A DNA stretch of 64,000 bases from Candidatus Heimdallarchaeota archaeon (lineage in GTDB: Archaea; Asgardarchaeota; Heimdallarchaeia; Heimdallarchaeales; Kariarchaeaceae): NCBI GenBank assembly GCA_026702845.1, contig JADCLS010000023.1, positions 1-64,000 of the forward strand. The letters run 5' to 3'. This document shows, piece by piece, positions 1 to 7,436 of this stretch. How positions within the stretch are numbered: the stretch's first letter is position 1; each line of letters starts with the position of its first letter. The position numbers and the translations under genes were made by a program. A model generated the notes under the pieces. That model was given only the letters and a program-made list of their open reading frames with translations. It was not told the DNA's origin and did not search any database.

Positions 1-117
1 GTGACCTTGTATCATGTAATTCCAAGGGATTATAAGATGGACAACAAGCTCAAGACCTTGTTGTCCATGTTTTTGTGGTATAATCATAAAAAGCTTGTAA
101 AGGAGGTGAGATCTTAA
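1..117 (+). CDS. C-terminal end of an unidentified gene, cut by the window start
   Basis: Frame 1 is open from the first base to a TAA at 115-117, giving 38 residues rich in Lys, Leu and Tyr (ending WYNHKKLVKEVRS). I do not recognise the family; the short basic, aromatic end would fit a transposase tail, but that is a guess. The stretch carries a perfect 12-bp inverted repeat (37-48 with 57-68), the same kind of in-gene hairpin that fills the transposase gene at 10717-11922. Whether the frame is really coding cannot be judged without the sequence to the left. Confidence 0.35.
   Translation: MTLYHVIPRDYKMDNKLKTLLSMFLWYNHKKLVKEVRS
37..68. repeat. Perfect 12-bp inverted repeat with 8-nt loop
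   Basis: ATGGACAACAAG at 37-48 is the exact reverse complement of 57-68. It lies inside the open frame at the window start. It could form an RNA or single-stranded DNA hairpin; no poly-T follows, so a simple terminator is unlikely. Confidence 0.7.
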
Positions 118-259
118 GAAATTAATTTTCGGAAATGCTTAACAATTATAATATAACTATAGCAATACTATTGAGCTAATATTTGTATTGCTAGGTGACT
201 TTTAACTGACACTCACATTAGAAGAAGGGTTAACAAATACTTTCATCATTATACTCCTT

Positions 260-1597
260 GTGGCCTTGAACGGCTTTTTTGTGGCATCAGAATTTGCATT
301 TGTACGCTTAAGAAAATCTAGAATTCAAGAGCTAGTACAATCTGGATCCAATATTGCCAAAAAAATGGAATCAATAACCAATAACCTTGATAGATCAATG
401 TCATCAACCCAATTAGGGATTACCCTTGCATCTATCGCATTAGGATTTGTTGGCGAGGAATTTTTTATTGAATTAATTTCAGGAATATTGGAAGGTTTAA
501 CTGTTGAATTGGACCCATACAGAATCGCTCTAATTGCATTCTTCATTGGATATTTCATCATATCATATCTTCATGTTGTCTTAGGAGAATTAGTACCCAA
601 GTCCTATGCAATACAATTTGCAGAGAAAACTGCCATGATCTGTGCCTATCCTCTTGATTATTTTATGAAAATTACTAATCCTATTCTCAATTTCTTTGTC
701 TGGACTAGCAATAGCATACTAAAACTCATGAAGATTCCCATTATGTCTGAAACACATAGCCAAGCCTATTCTGAAGAAGAGATTAAAATCATTATTCAAG
801 ACTCTATTAAACATGGTGAATTAGAGGCATATGAATCGAGTTTGATATACAATATCTTAGATTTCACTGATAAACCTGCCAAGACAATTATCACTCCAAG
901 ATATAAACTATCAGCAGTTAAAATGGGTGCAACAATAGGAGAAATCATCAATCTTAGTAAAGAAACCGGATTTTCCAGATTTCCAGTGTATGAGGATAAA
1001 ATTGATGATATAAAGGGATTTATTCATATCAAAGATGCTATCAATTCTCTAGGTGAAGATATCAATATGCTTGATGCACCTTTCAATTTTGATGATTATT
1101 TGCGAGAAGTAATAATTGCACATGAATCAAAACCGATAGATGATCTACTAAAGGAGATGCAAAGGAAACAAACCCAGGTTTCTATTCTGGTAAATGAGTG
1201 GGGTACATTGGAGGGGATTATTACAATAGAAGACATTGTGGAAGCCATTGTAGGCCCAATTCTCGATGAATTTGATGATAGTGCCAGTACTAAATGGATT
1301 ACAACCACCAAAGAGGGCAAATATATGATTGATGCCCAGATACCAATAGATGAATTCAATGAATTCTTTGAGAAGTTAAACTCTAATGTTCAAATAGAAG
1401 CCAAGGAATCGATAACTCTGGCAGGTTTCTTACTTGAGTTTCTCGAATCTGAAATACCCGAATTGGGAGATGAGATCTCTATAAATCATTGTAAATTTAA
1501 TATCGTTGAGGTGGATGGCTATCGAATTGATACGGTGGAATTACGTATCCAAGAACCAGAAATAGAGAATATTGAAGATCCAGACACTTTAGAATAA
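260..1597 (+). CDS. CNNM/CorC-HlyC family membrane protein (DUF21 + CBS pair + CorC domain)
   Basis: This is a membrane protein of the CNNM/HlyC/CorC family, linked in bacteria, archaea and eukaryotes to Mg2+ and other divalent-cation transport. Residues 1 to about 165 form the hydrophobic DUF21 part, with the family-typical ALNGFFVASEFAFVRLRKSR start and LGELVPKSYA. About 195-315 is a CBS pair, which in the family binds adenine nucleotides, and about 330-430 is the CorC_HlyC domain, preceded by EDIVEAIVGPI. The GTG at 260 falls inside the first membrane helix. The frame stays open upstream to a stop at 203-205 and contains FIIILL just before the GTG, but no ATG, GTG or TTG; a CTG at 206 lies about 26 nt after a TATA-like run (178-185). 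The true protein therefore probably begins near 206. The family call is firm; ion specificity is not known. Confidence 0.9.
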   Translation: MALNGFFVASEFAFVRLRKSRIQELVQSGSNIAKKMESITNNLDRSMSSTQLGITLASIALGFVGEEFFIELISGILEGLTVELDPYRIALIAFFIGYFIISYLHVVLGELVPKSYAIQFAEKTAMICAYPLDYFMKITNPILNFFVWTSNSILKLMKIPIMSETHSQAYSEEEIKIIIQDSIKHGELEAYESSLIYNILDFTDKPAKTIITPRYKLSAVKMGATIGEIINLSKETGFSRFPVYEDKIDDIKGFIHIKDAINSLGEDINMLDAPFNFDDYLREVIIAHESKPIDDLLKEMQRKQTQVSILVNEWGTLEGIITIEDIVEAIVGPILDEFDDSASTKWITTTKEGKYMIDAQIPIDEFNEFFEKLNSNVQIEAKESITLAGFLLEFLESEIPELGDEISINHCKFNIVEVDGYRIDTVELRIQEPEIENIEDPDTLE

Positions 1598-1684
1598 CTA
1601 TACTAAAAAATTGCCGAATGCAAAAGAAATAAAACTATTCAAACTATTGAACCTATGATTTTATTAAAAACGAGTTGAATATTC

Positions 1685-2767
1685 TTGAAAAAAGTTATAC
1701 TCATAATATTTCTAGTATTAACAAACTCTTTTCCAATACATGTAATTGCAATTACAGATTATCCAGATGCAAGATTTGGCCATGCTATGGTTTATGATAA
1801 CGATACAAAGCAAGTATTGCTATTTGGTGGTTCTACAATGGATTATTCTATATTAGATGATACATGGATATACGATTGCAGTGAGAATACTTGGCGTCAA
1901 TTGGATCTAAATATCAGGCCAAATGCAAGATTTAATCATAAGATGGCTTATGATTCAGTTTATAAGAAGATATTATTGTTTGGAGGGAATGTAGCAGATA
2001 CTTGGGTTTTTGATATGACTGTAGAAACATGGACTGAAATAAGCAATGCTGTCGCTCCTTCACCCAGACGTTCCTTTTCATTGTACTTTGATCCTATCAT
2101 AACGAGCATTGTGCTCTTTGGAGGTTATCTAGAAGATGATACAACATCAAATGAATACTGGTTATTCTCATTTGCAGATAATTTATGGTCACAGGTTCTG
2201 TTTACCTCTTCCCCTAGTGCTAGATATGGCCATACCATGATATATGATACTTATGCAAATGAAGCCATATTATATGGTGGAAGAGTGGGTGGACTAACTT
2301 CTGAGACTTGGGTAAAGATAGGTGATGAATGGAATTCACCAGTCCTTTCTAATTTACCTCCATCACGTTACTGGCATGATATGGTATTTGATAGTACTGA
2401 ACATAGAACTTTAATTTTTGGAGGAGATGATGAATCATCCCTTAGATCTAGAAATGATACTTGGGTATTTTCGAATGGAATATGGACAGAAATTTCAACA
2501 CAACATGCTCCTCCTGCCAGAAATAATCTAGCTATGGTGTATGATGAGTCTAATAGTCGAATTATCCTCTTTGGTGGATTAGGAGAGGATTATTCAGTTA
2601 CATTTGATGATATGTGGTATTTTATGGATGATGATTGGACACAAGATGGCTCTCCAGCCCCTACAAGTATTGGAAAGTTGATTACAGTATTTGGTCTCAT
2701 GTTATTGAGTGTATTAGTTGTCATTAAATTTGTACATTCCAGAAGAAAGAAGATAAAATCTGTGTAA
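1685..2767 (+). CDS. Secreted kelch-repeat protein with C-terminal membrane anchor
   Basis: About six kelch repeats, each with the pattern ARxxHxMxYD ... ILLFGG ... DTWxF ... W, fill residues 28-325 and should fold as one beta-propeller. The N-terminus is a signal peptide (KKVILIIFLVLTNSF), and residues about 335-352 form a membrane helix followed by HSRRKKIKSV. The propeller therefore sits outside the cell, tethered to the membrane. Kelch propellers usually bind proteins or glycans; I see no galactose-oxidase copper ligands, so an enzymatic role is not supported. The TTG start at 1685 lies 15-24 nt after a TATA-like run at 1661-1670, suggesting a leaderless mRNA. Confidence 0.85.
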   Translation: MKKVILIIFLVLTNSFPIHVIAITDYPDARFGHAMVYDNDTKQVLLFGGSTMDYSILDDTWIYDCSENTWRQLDLNIRPNARFNHKMAYDSVYKKILLFGGNVADTWVFDMTVETWTEISNAVAPSPRRSFSLYFDPIITSIVLFGGYLEDDTTSNEYWLFSFADNLWSQVLFTSSPSARYGHTMIYDTYANEAILYGGRVGGLTSETWVKIGDEWNSPVLSNLPPSRYWHDMVFDSTEHRTLIFGGDDESSLRSRNDTWVFSNGIWTEISTQHAPPARNNLAMVYDESNSRIILFGGLGEDYSVTFDDMWYFMDDDWTQDGSPAPTSIGKLITVFGLMLLSVLVVIKFVHSRRKKIKSV

Positions 2768-2863
2768 TGATTATCTTCAAGAAAAGCAAAGACAGTAACA
2801 ATATTAGCCACATTTCACCCTTTTGTCAGAAAAACAATTATACTCTGTAATTAAGAAATATTC

Positions 2864-3091
2864 ATGGCAGAAGATATTAATGCTTTAAGAGATGTATTCA
2901 ATTTATTTGATGGAAATGGAGATGGTGAGATAAGTCTCAAAGAATTAGGCGATCTTGCTAAAGAATTTAAGATGGGCCTAACTGAAGAAGAAATAATGGC
3001 AATGATTGAAAAAGCTGATAAAAATTTTGATGGACAAATCAATTTTGAAGAGTTTAAACATCTAATTGGTGAATTCAAGCATCGGAAATGA
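2864..3091 (+). CDS. Small two-EF-hand (calmodulin-like) Ca2+-binding protein
   Basis: This 75-residue protein is a pair of EF-hands. The first loop, DGNGDGEISLKE (about 20-31), and the second, DKNFDGQINFEE (about 52-63), both have acidic residues at positions 1, 3 and 12, the invariant Gly at 6 and Ile at 8. The flanking helices resemble one lobe of calmodulin. There is no signal peptide or membrane segment, so it should act in the cytoplasm as a Ca2+ sensor or buffer. Such eukaryote-like EF-hand proteins are part of the case for an Asgard host. It stands alone, next to the kelch gene on one side and an accessory island on the other. The antisense frame over the same span is a shadow. Confidence 0.92.
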   Translation: MAEDINALRDVFNLFDGNGDGEISLKELGDLAKEFKMGLTEEEIMAMIEKADKNFDGQINFEEFKHLIGEFKHRK

Positions 3092-3587
3092 AGCCATAAG
3101 TTGCCAAGCTAGAATATTTTATAAAATAAATGAAAGTTCAGAAACGCCATAGGTGTGAAACACCCATTTTACAGCATCTGCAAATCAATTCTCGAAATAT
3201 TCTTTAATTGTTGTTTCATCCAAAGTCCATCCCGAGTGCCCGATAACACCCATTTACCAATTCCATGTTGACAACCATCCGGTTGAAGCAATATGCGTAT
3301 CATGGATATGATATAGAGCATTCTCTATACTTTTTCCATCATTTTCCGAGGATTATATTTTCCAGCAAATTTCAAGATGAATTTTTACTGGTTTTTTCAT
3401 GATTTTAACGGCTCTCAAGAAAAATTTCTAGAAATCTAAGATTTTTTAGCTTTTACGAAATGAATTAAGATTTTATTCAATTCGGGAGATGATCTTGTTG
3501 CTCATGATTAATTGCAAGAGTAATTTTATTAGGTTTGATCTAAGATGATAATAAACGATTAATATTTTTTCAGATATTATATAGTAT
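3092..3587. other. Gene-poor stretch with a decayed copy of the island leader gene
   Basis: Apart from the leader-gene remnant at 3225-3319 (separate entry) I see no supportable gene here. The stretch marks the change from ordinary chromosomal genes on the left to the accessory island on the right. The AT-rich run just ahead of 3588 probably carries the promoter of the small antitoxin-like gene. Confidence 0.5.
3225..3319 (-). pseudogene. Leader-gene remnant, copy 1
   Basis: Read on the minus strand this encodes IIHDTHIASTGWLSTWNW, a stop, then MGVIGHSGWTLDETT, which closely matches residues 12-44 of the intact gene at 7433-8563 (IHDTYIGSTGWASTWNWLMG then QIGHSGWTLVDVV). A TAG interrupts the frame after NW, and the similarity ends soon after GWTLD. 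It is the oldest-looking of four copies and marks the left limit of the island. The shared nucleotide core is CGTATCATGGATAT at 3297-3310. Confidence 0.75.
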
Positions 3588-3788
3588 ATGGAACGAATTC
3601 AGATTGACCTCACTGAGAAACAACTTGAAATAATCAAAAAATTTCAAAAACAGGGAGAAGACTATGCTGAGACTGTTAAGAGAATAATACTGACGTATGT
3701 TCCTAGAATAGATCCTGAAGTTTGGACAAAAAATATGAATCACATATTTGACGAATTTGAAGAAACATTTACTAAACTGGCTGAATAA
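3588..3788 (+). CDS. Small ribbon-helix-helix-like protein, probable antitoxin of the Doc-type gene
   Basis: The 66-residue protein starts with a beta-strand-like RIQIDLT followed by two predicted helices, the order expected of a ribbon-helix-helix DNA-binding dimer. Its acidic, helical tail (about 45-66, FDEFEETFTKLAE) would suit binding a toxin partner. The stop is one base before the ATG of the Doc-like gene at 3790, so the two form a toxin-antitoxin-type operon. The fold is inferred from pattern only. Because the partner gene carries an early stop, the pair may no longer be active. Confidence 0.6.
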   Translation: MERIQIDLTEKQLEIIKKFQKQGEDYAETVKRIILTYVPRIDPEVWTKNMNHIFDEFEETFTKLAE

Positions 3789-3789
3789 A

Positions 3790-4179
3790 ATGAAATTACC
3801 AACCATTGAATAAATTATTCAAATCCACAACCTTTCTATCAAAAGGTTTGGAGGAGAGAAAGGGTTATTACACAAGGATCAATTACTTTCTTTTGATGAT
3901 ATGATGATCCAAGCATTATATTTTGGTGAGAAAAATATTATTGAAATGGCAGCTTGGATATTTGTTCTTATTGTTCAAAATCATTATTTTATAGATGGAA
4001 ATAAAAGAACAGGTCTCTCAGTCATGCTAAATTTTCTCAAATCTAATAATTGTTATTGGAACTTAAAAAAGAAAAATCATTTTTATTTATTAACATTGAA
4101 AATCGCTTCTAACACAGAAGAAGATATACTAGAAGAAGTAGAAATTGATTTGAAAAAGGTCATAATATGTAAAAAGTAA
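3790..4179 (+). pseudogene. doc: Doc/Fic-family toxin gene with a stop at codon 8
   Basis: From the ATG at 3790 the frame reads MKLPTIE, TAA (3811-3813), then IIQIHN...KRFGGEKGLLHKDQLLS and on without another stop to 4179. The N-terminus and the Fic core HYFIDGNKRTG match Doc proteins, which phosphorylate EF-Tu in the phage P1 system. Everything after the TAA stays in frame over about 120 codons, so this is a single nonsense change rather than decay. A shortened product could start at the ATG at 3901, which keeps the Fic motif but loses the N-terminal helices. The antitoxin-like gene lies directly upstream. Confidence 0.75.
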
Positions 4180-4250
4180 TAAATTATTTTCTAAGTAGAT
4201 GACCAGCCTGAATTTTGAATATAGTAGAAATGGATATAATCAGAATAATA

Positions 4251-4616
4251 TTATAATGGTAGTTCTATTAGTTTTATTCTTTTATCTTCAATATTTATTA
4301 AGTATCCTTCCTCTAAATAAGCTGTAAGTTGTTCAATATTCTCAATGAGTATTCGATTAATATTTGACACTTTCTGATTAGTCACGCGAAAAATTATAAC
4401 TGAAGACCTTTTTGATTGAGTAAATACTAATAATTTTCCAAAATCAACATCTGCTGTTATAATCACATAATCGTGTTCAATTGCATAATCAAAAATTACA
4501 TCATCATCCACTTTTTGACCTGAAATCAATTCATTTACCCTATAAGCTGTATACCCATTCTCTCTCAAGTGAATTGCTGTAAGGTGAGATAACGCTTTAT
4601 CTATTAGAAATTTCAA
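4251..4616 (-). CDS. DUF5615 PIN-like protein, probable toxin
   Basis: The 121-residue protein begins MKFLIDKALS and contains a YVIITADVDFGKL segment near residues 50-62. This is the DUF5615 layout: a PIN-like fold with an early Asp and a central [I/V]xTxDxDF motif, thought to act as an RNase-type toxin. The usual opening is LxDxxLS; here Asp6 is followed by Lys. It overlaps the DUF433 gene upstream by 4 bp (ATGA), so the two are translationally coupled. The pairing of DUF433 and DUF5615 is a common toxin-antitoxin-like arrangement. Activity is inferred from family and context. Confidence 0.85.
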   Translation of the reverse strand: MKFLIDKALSHLTAIHLRENGYTAYRVNELISGQKVDDDVIFDYAIEHDYVIITADVDFGKLLVFTQSKRSSVIIFRVTNQKVSNINRILIENIEQLTAYLEEGYLINIEDKRIKLIELPL

Positions 4617-4837
4617 GAAATCAATTCAACCTCTTTCTCGCTTACTCTCCATGCAGCGAATTCTAAGCATGCAACGATATCATCCTCTGTGATTTCTGGG
4701 TAAGCTTTGATTATTTCCTCCATTGTTTCTTTTTGAGCCAATAATTTTAAGATAATAGAAACTGGAATGCGTGTATCTCGCACACAAGGTACTCCTGTCA
4801 TAACTTTTGTATTTACAGTAATTAAATTATTCTTCAT
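4613..4837 (-). CDS. DUF433 protein, probable antitoxin
   Basis: The 74-residue protein has the DUF433 hallmarks: VMTGVPCVRDTRIPVSIIL near residues 13-31, then a helix-turn-helix-like part with ETMEEIIKAYPEITEDDIVACLEFA. DUF433 proteins usually precede PIN-like or DUF5615 toxins and repress their own operon. Its last codons overlap the start of the DUF5615 gene. The pair sits inside the island between leader-gene remnants 1 and 2, in the same orientation as the remnants. Confidence 0.88.
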   Translation of the reverse strand: MKNNLITVNTKVMTGVPCVRDTRIPVSIILKLLAQKETMEEIIKAYPEITEDDIVACLEFAAWRVSEKEVELIS

Positions 4838-5444
4838 AAAATTAATTTATAGATTTAGATAAAAAAACATGATCAAAACAGTTATTATCTTAAGTTAAAA
4901 TCTATACATAAAATGGATCAATCTCAAAAACTAATTCAATATTTTTTTCAAAAAAAGATTAATCATGCCATATGTTATAAAATGAGATAGGAGATCAAGT
5001 AAAGAGCTTGATAAACTTCCAAAGAAAAAAATTATACAAATATTTGAAAGAGTTGATCAAATGCAAAATAATCATTTACGAGATTATTTCATGATTTTAG
5101 CCAGCTGCAAACTCAGTAATCGTTGACTTGATCGCTGACAGTGTTCCAGAAACTCCAGAGAATACTCCAGCTACAACATCAACTAAAGTCCAACCAGAGT
5201 GCCCTATAACACCCATTAGCCAGGACCATGTTCCTCGATAGTCGTCAGTATCAATATACGTATCATAGATATAATCCGCAAATCATTGATTTAATTACTT
5301 TCTCGACTTTGATATTTTTTCATTTTGTAATGTTTTGGGTTTTCTTTCAATCTTGATTTCCTTGTCAAACTGATATTTATTCCGTGACAATAAAATATAC
5401 TTAGTTCGAAAAAGTTAGTATGGATTAATATTTTATTAAGATTA
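4838..5444. other. Non-coding stretch holding leader-gene remnant copy 2
   Basis: Besides the remnant at 5101-5280 no gene is supportable. The start probably contains the promoter of the minus-strand DUF433/DUF5615 pair, and the end (about 5400-5444, AT-rich) that of the 5445 gene pair. Confidence 0.5.
5101..5280 (-). pseudogene. Leader-gene remnant, copy 2
   Basis: On the minus strand this reads DYIYDTYIDTDDYRGTWSWL, MGVIGHSGWTLVDVVAGVFS and GVSGTLSAIKSTITEFAAG, followed by TAA. It aligns without gaps to residues 10-68 of the intact gene at 7433-8563. The match is long at the protein level and there are many synonymous differences, so the copy diverged while still coding, or came from a related element, before truncation. 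It ends abruptly at the point where the intact gene continues with VKAGLEYIA. Confidence 0.85.
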
Positions 5445-5633
5445 ATGAGATCAGTTAATCAAGAAAGGGTAAAGAAAAGAAGACAAGAAATTATCCGTGA
5501 TGCAATAAGAGCAAGAAATATACCGTTAAATCAGCATATTATTAGTGGTATCAACTTTATTCTTTCTGCAAGAGCAATTGGTGAAAAAAGAGATCATTTT
5601 AAGGCATCTATTGAGGTAAAAAATAATGAATGA
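5445..5633 (+). CDS. Small basic protein coupled to a nucleotidyltransferase
   Basis: The 62-residue, helical, Arg/Lys-rich protein (KKRRQEIIRDAIRARN) overlaps the next gene by 8 bp, so they are translated together. I do not recognise a family. In nucleotidyltransferase toxin-antitoxin systems the partner is often a small helical protein, and this position fits. It could also be a DNA-binding regulator. The function is inferred only from coupling. Confidence 0.6.
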   Translation: MRSVNQERVKKRRQEIIRDAIRARNIPLNQHIISGINFILSARAIGEKRDHFKASIEVKNNE

Positions 5634-6171
5634 TCCGATCACTAGGAGTATTAAAGTATTGGTTGAATATTTTGATAAACACAATATTGATTATGTTATA
5701 GTTGGAGGAATTGCGGTTTTAGTATTTGGTAGGACAAGGGTTACAACTGATGTTGATATAATATTTGATCATAGAAAAGTTGATAGAAATAATTTTATTG
5801 AATACTTACAAAAAAATAATTTCGATATTACAATGTCAGATATGGAAATATTGGATGATGGTATGCGTGCATCAATTTTTGAAAAAGGAGACATGTTTCG
5901 TATAGATATGAAAGGGATTAATGGGATTAACGAACAACGAAGTATAGATTTATCCTTAGAAATTGATTTTCAAGGAATAAAAGTAAAGTTTGATAATCCT
6001 TTGAATATTGTCGCATTTAAGTTATTTTTCGGGTCTGAGCAAGATTTTGAAGATGCTTTGGCTGTTTATGTTAGAAATCAAGACATTATAGAAATTGATA
6101 AGCTTAGAAAATTATGTTCTGAGCTAAATGTTACTGATGTATTAAATGAATTACTTGATGAATTAAATTGA
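5626..6171 (+). CDS. Nucleotidyltransferase-fold protein (AbiEii/DUF6036-like), toxin-antitoxin type
   Basis: The 181-residue protein has the nucleotidyltransferase signature VGGIAVLVFGRTRVTTDVDI at about residues 26-45: GG in the first turn, a basic stretch, then the DVD metal-binding pair. A third carboxylate may be in RIDMKGI (about 107) or LEIDFQG (about 128). The middle part (NPLNIVAFKLFFGSEQDFEDALAVY) resembles AbiEii/DUF6036 proteins, which use ATP or GTP to modify tRNA or partner proteins. It overlaps the small basic protein upstream and lies between leader-gene remnants 2 and 3. Confidence 0.8.
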   Translation: MNDPITRSIKVLVEYFDKHNIDYVIVGGIAVLVFGRTRVTTDVDIIFDHRKVDRNNFIEYLQKNNFDITMSDMEILDDGMRASIFEKGDMFRIDMKGINGINEQRSIDLSLEIDFQGIKVKFDNPLNIVAFKLFFGSEQDFEDALAVYVRNQDIIEIDKLRKLCSELNVTDVLNELLDELN

Positions 6172-6262
6172 CTGGATAAGGAAAAAAAATCATCCCAATT
6201 TCTAATATTACAGATATTTACTCCAATTTGCATCTAGCTTTCAGGTGATAAATTCGGCTCTT

Positions 6263-6842
6263 CAACCAATTCCATGTAGAAGCCCATTCGGTTGAAGCAA
6301 TATACGTATCATGGATATAATTATCGCATTTGTCTACACAATGTGTACACAATCAATTTTTTTCAGGAATTACGCAGAACGGAAAATGATTTTTTAGGTT
6401 ATGAAATTATCAAAATGCTTCATTTAGGGCTCATATCCAAGATTATCGGATTTGTTTACACAAATGCAACACATTTTTTAGGCGATTTTGGTGAATCAAG
6501 TCCATGAATGCAGAAATTCAGTCATTTAAGTATTATATCCGTGTCTGATCAATTCTACAAAAATTGCATTTTCTCACCAAGATGGGTACTCCATTCAGTG
6601 AATCAACAATCACTCATCTCATCGATTTCTTGCAACGAGAACTTGTCAATTCTGTGAATTATTCAAGTAAATACACTTGTCAAGACTTCAAAAGGGCATT
6701 CATCACTAGATAATACCATAAAACCAAGGATCTGGTGCTCTGTCAGAGATTGGCAGGTCATTCTTCGATAAAAACCACGAGAAACTATATCTTAGATGAT
6801 TTTGAGGAAAATATGAGAAAATTTAATGGTTTGGATTTTTAA
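6263..6842 (+). pseudogene. Internally deleted copy of the recombinase unit (leader start, control region, recombinase 3' end)
   Basis: Its left part (6263-6560) matches 8478-8772: the minus-strand leader-gene start (copy 3), the palindromic control region and the first codons of the RHH-like gene. Its right part (6566-6842) matches 9894-10173, the 3' third of the recombinase gene. About 1.1 kb between them is missing. The recombinase remnant has a TAA in place of a Leu codon (6716-6718), and the catalytic CHDFRR has become CQDFKR, losing both the His and the Arg of the HxxR box. The control region is far better kept than the coding remnant. Confidence 0.85.
6332..6465. promoter_or_regulatory. 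Conserved palindromes in the deleted unit
   Basis: GTCTACACAATGTGTACAC at 6332-6350 is identical to 8543-8561. ATTTGTTTACACAAAT at 6450-6465 is the one-base variant of the perfect palindrome at 8661-8676. The roughly 100 bases between them are almost unchanged between the copies. See the entry at 8543-8676. Confidence 0.6.
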
Positions 6843-6860
6843 TAATTAATAAAAAAATTT

Positions 6861-7436
6861 TTAAAAAAAACTTGCCTTATCACTCAAAAAATAGACTTGT
6901 GAGAAAAGAATAGAAGTACTTACAGAAGAAAGGAAAAAAATTAAATTTCCAGAAATTTCTATTGATAGTAAAATTATTGCTATTATCTGAAGAAGTAAAC
7001 AGCTAACAGTAGTTATTATAGTAATTAGTTTTAAATGATTCCAAGTTATTTTATTTGTGTTATGAAAATTAAATCCAATTACATTAATAATTAAATACAT
7101 CACAGAAATTAAAATAGAGATTCCTTCATAAAAATATGGTAAATCAATTCCAATAATACTAAATGCTGTGAAATATAAGAAATTGAGAAAGAATAATCTA
7201 CTTTTATACTCATTAATGATTACAATCAATTTTTCTTCAAAATCAAATTTATATTGAATGAATCTAGAAATTATCACAATAATATAGATAATGTTTATTA
7301 TTAATCCAAATCGAAATAGAACGAAGAAAGTTCTATTTGGAAGATCAATCTTAGGATATGATAATAAAATAACAATTTGAAGTATAGGTTGAATGATAAT
7401 TAATTCCCTATACTTGAGAAAATCTATTAATTTCAT
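6861..7436 (-). CDS. Multi-pass membrane protein coupled to the leader gene
   Basis: About 190 residues, with roughly six hydrophobic helices separated by short basic loops, and very rich in Ile, Phe and Leu. I chose the ATG at 7436 (MKLIDFLKYRELIIIQ), because it overlaps the upstream gene's TGA as ATGA; the frame extends further up but inside the neighbour. I recognise no family. Tight coupling to a gene for a hydrophobic, possibly membrane-active protein would suit an immunity or partner protein, but that is only inference. Base composition is more AT-rich than the recombinase gene. Confidence 0.65.
   Translation of the reverse strand: MKLIDFLKYRELIIIQPILQIVILLSYPKIDLPNRTFFVLFRFGLIINIIYIIVIISRFIQYKFDFEEKLIVIINEYKSRLFFLNFLYFTAFSIIGIDLPYFYEGISILISVMYLIINVIGFNFHNTNKITWNHLKLITIITTVSCLLLQIIAIILLSIEISGNLIFFLSSVSTSILFSQVYFLSDKASFF

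Larger units (their letters stand above)
6172..6860. other. Gap between genes filled mainly by a deleted copy of the recombinase unit
   Basis: Nearly all of this stretch is the internally deleted copy described at 6263-6842. A 71-codon open frame (6292-6507) crosses it but is antisense to the leader-gene remnant and is not annotated as a gene. Confidence 0.6.

Noticed and set aside
6292..6507. 71-codon plus-strand frame across the deleted unit, with a similar 50-codon frame in the intact unit
   Set aside because: It runs antisense to the leader-gene start and through the palindromes, and the intact copy has a stop that shortens it. Most differences are silent, which is mildly intriguing, but the region is better explained as control DNA.
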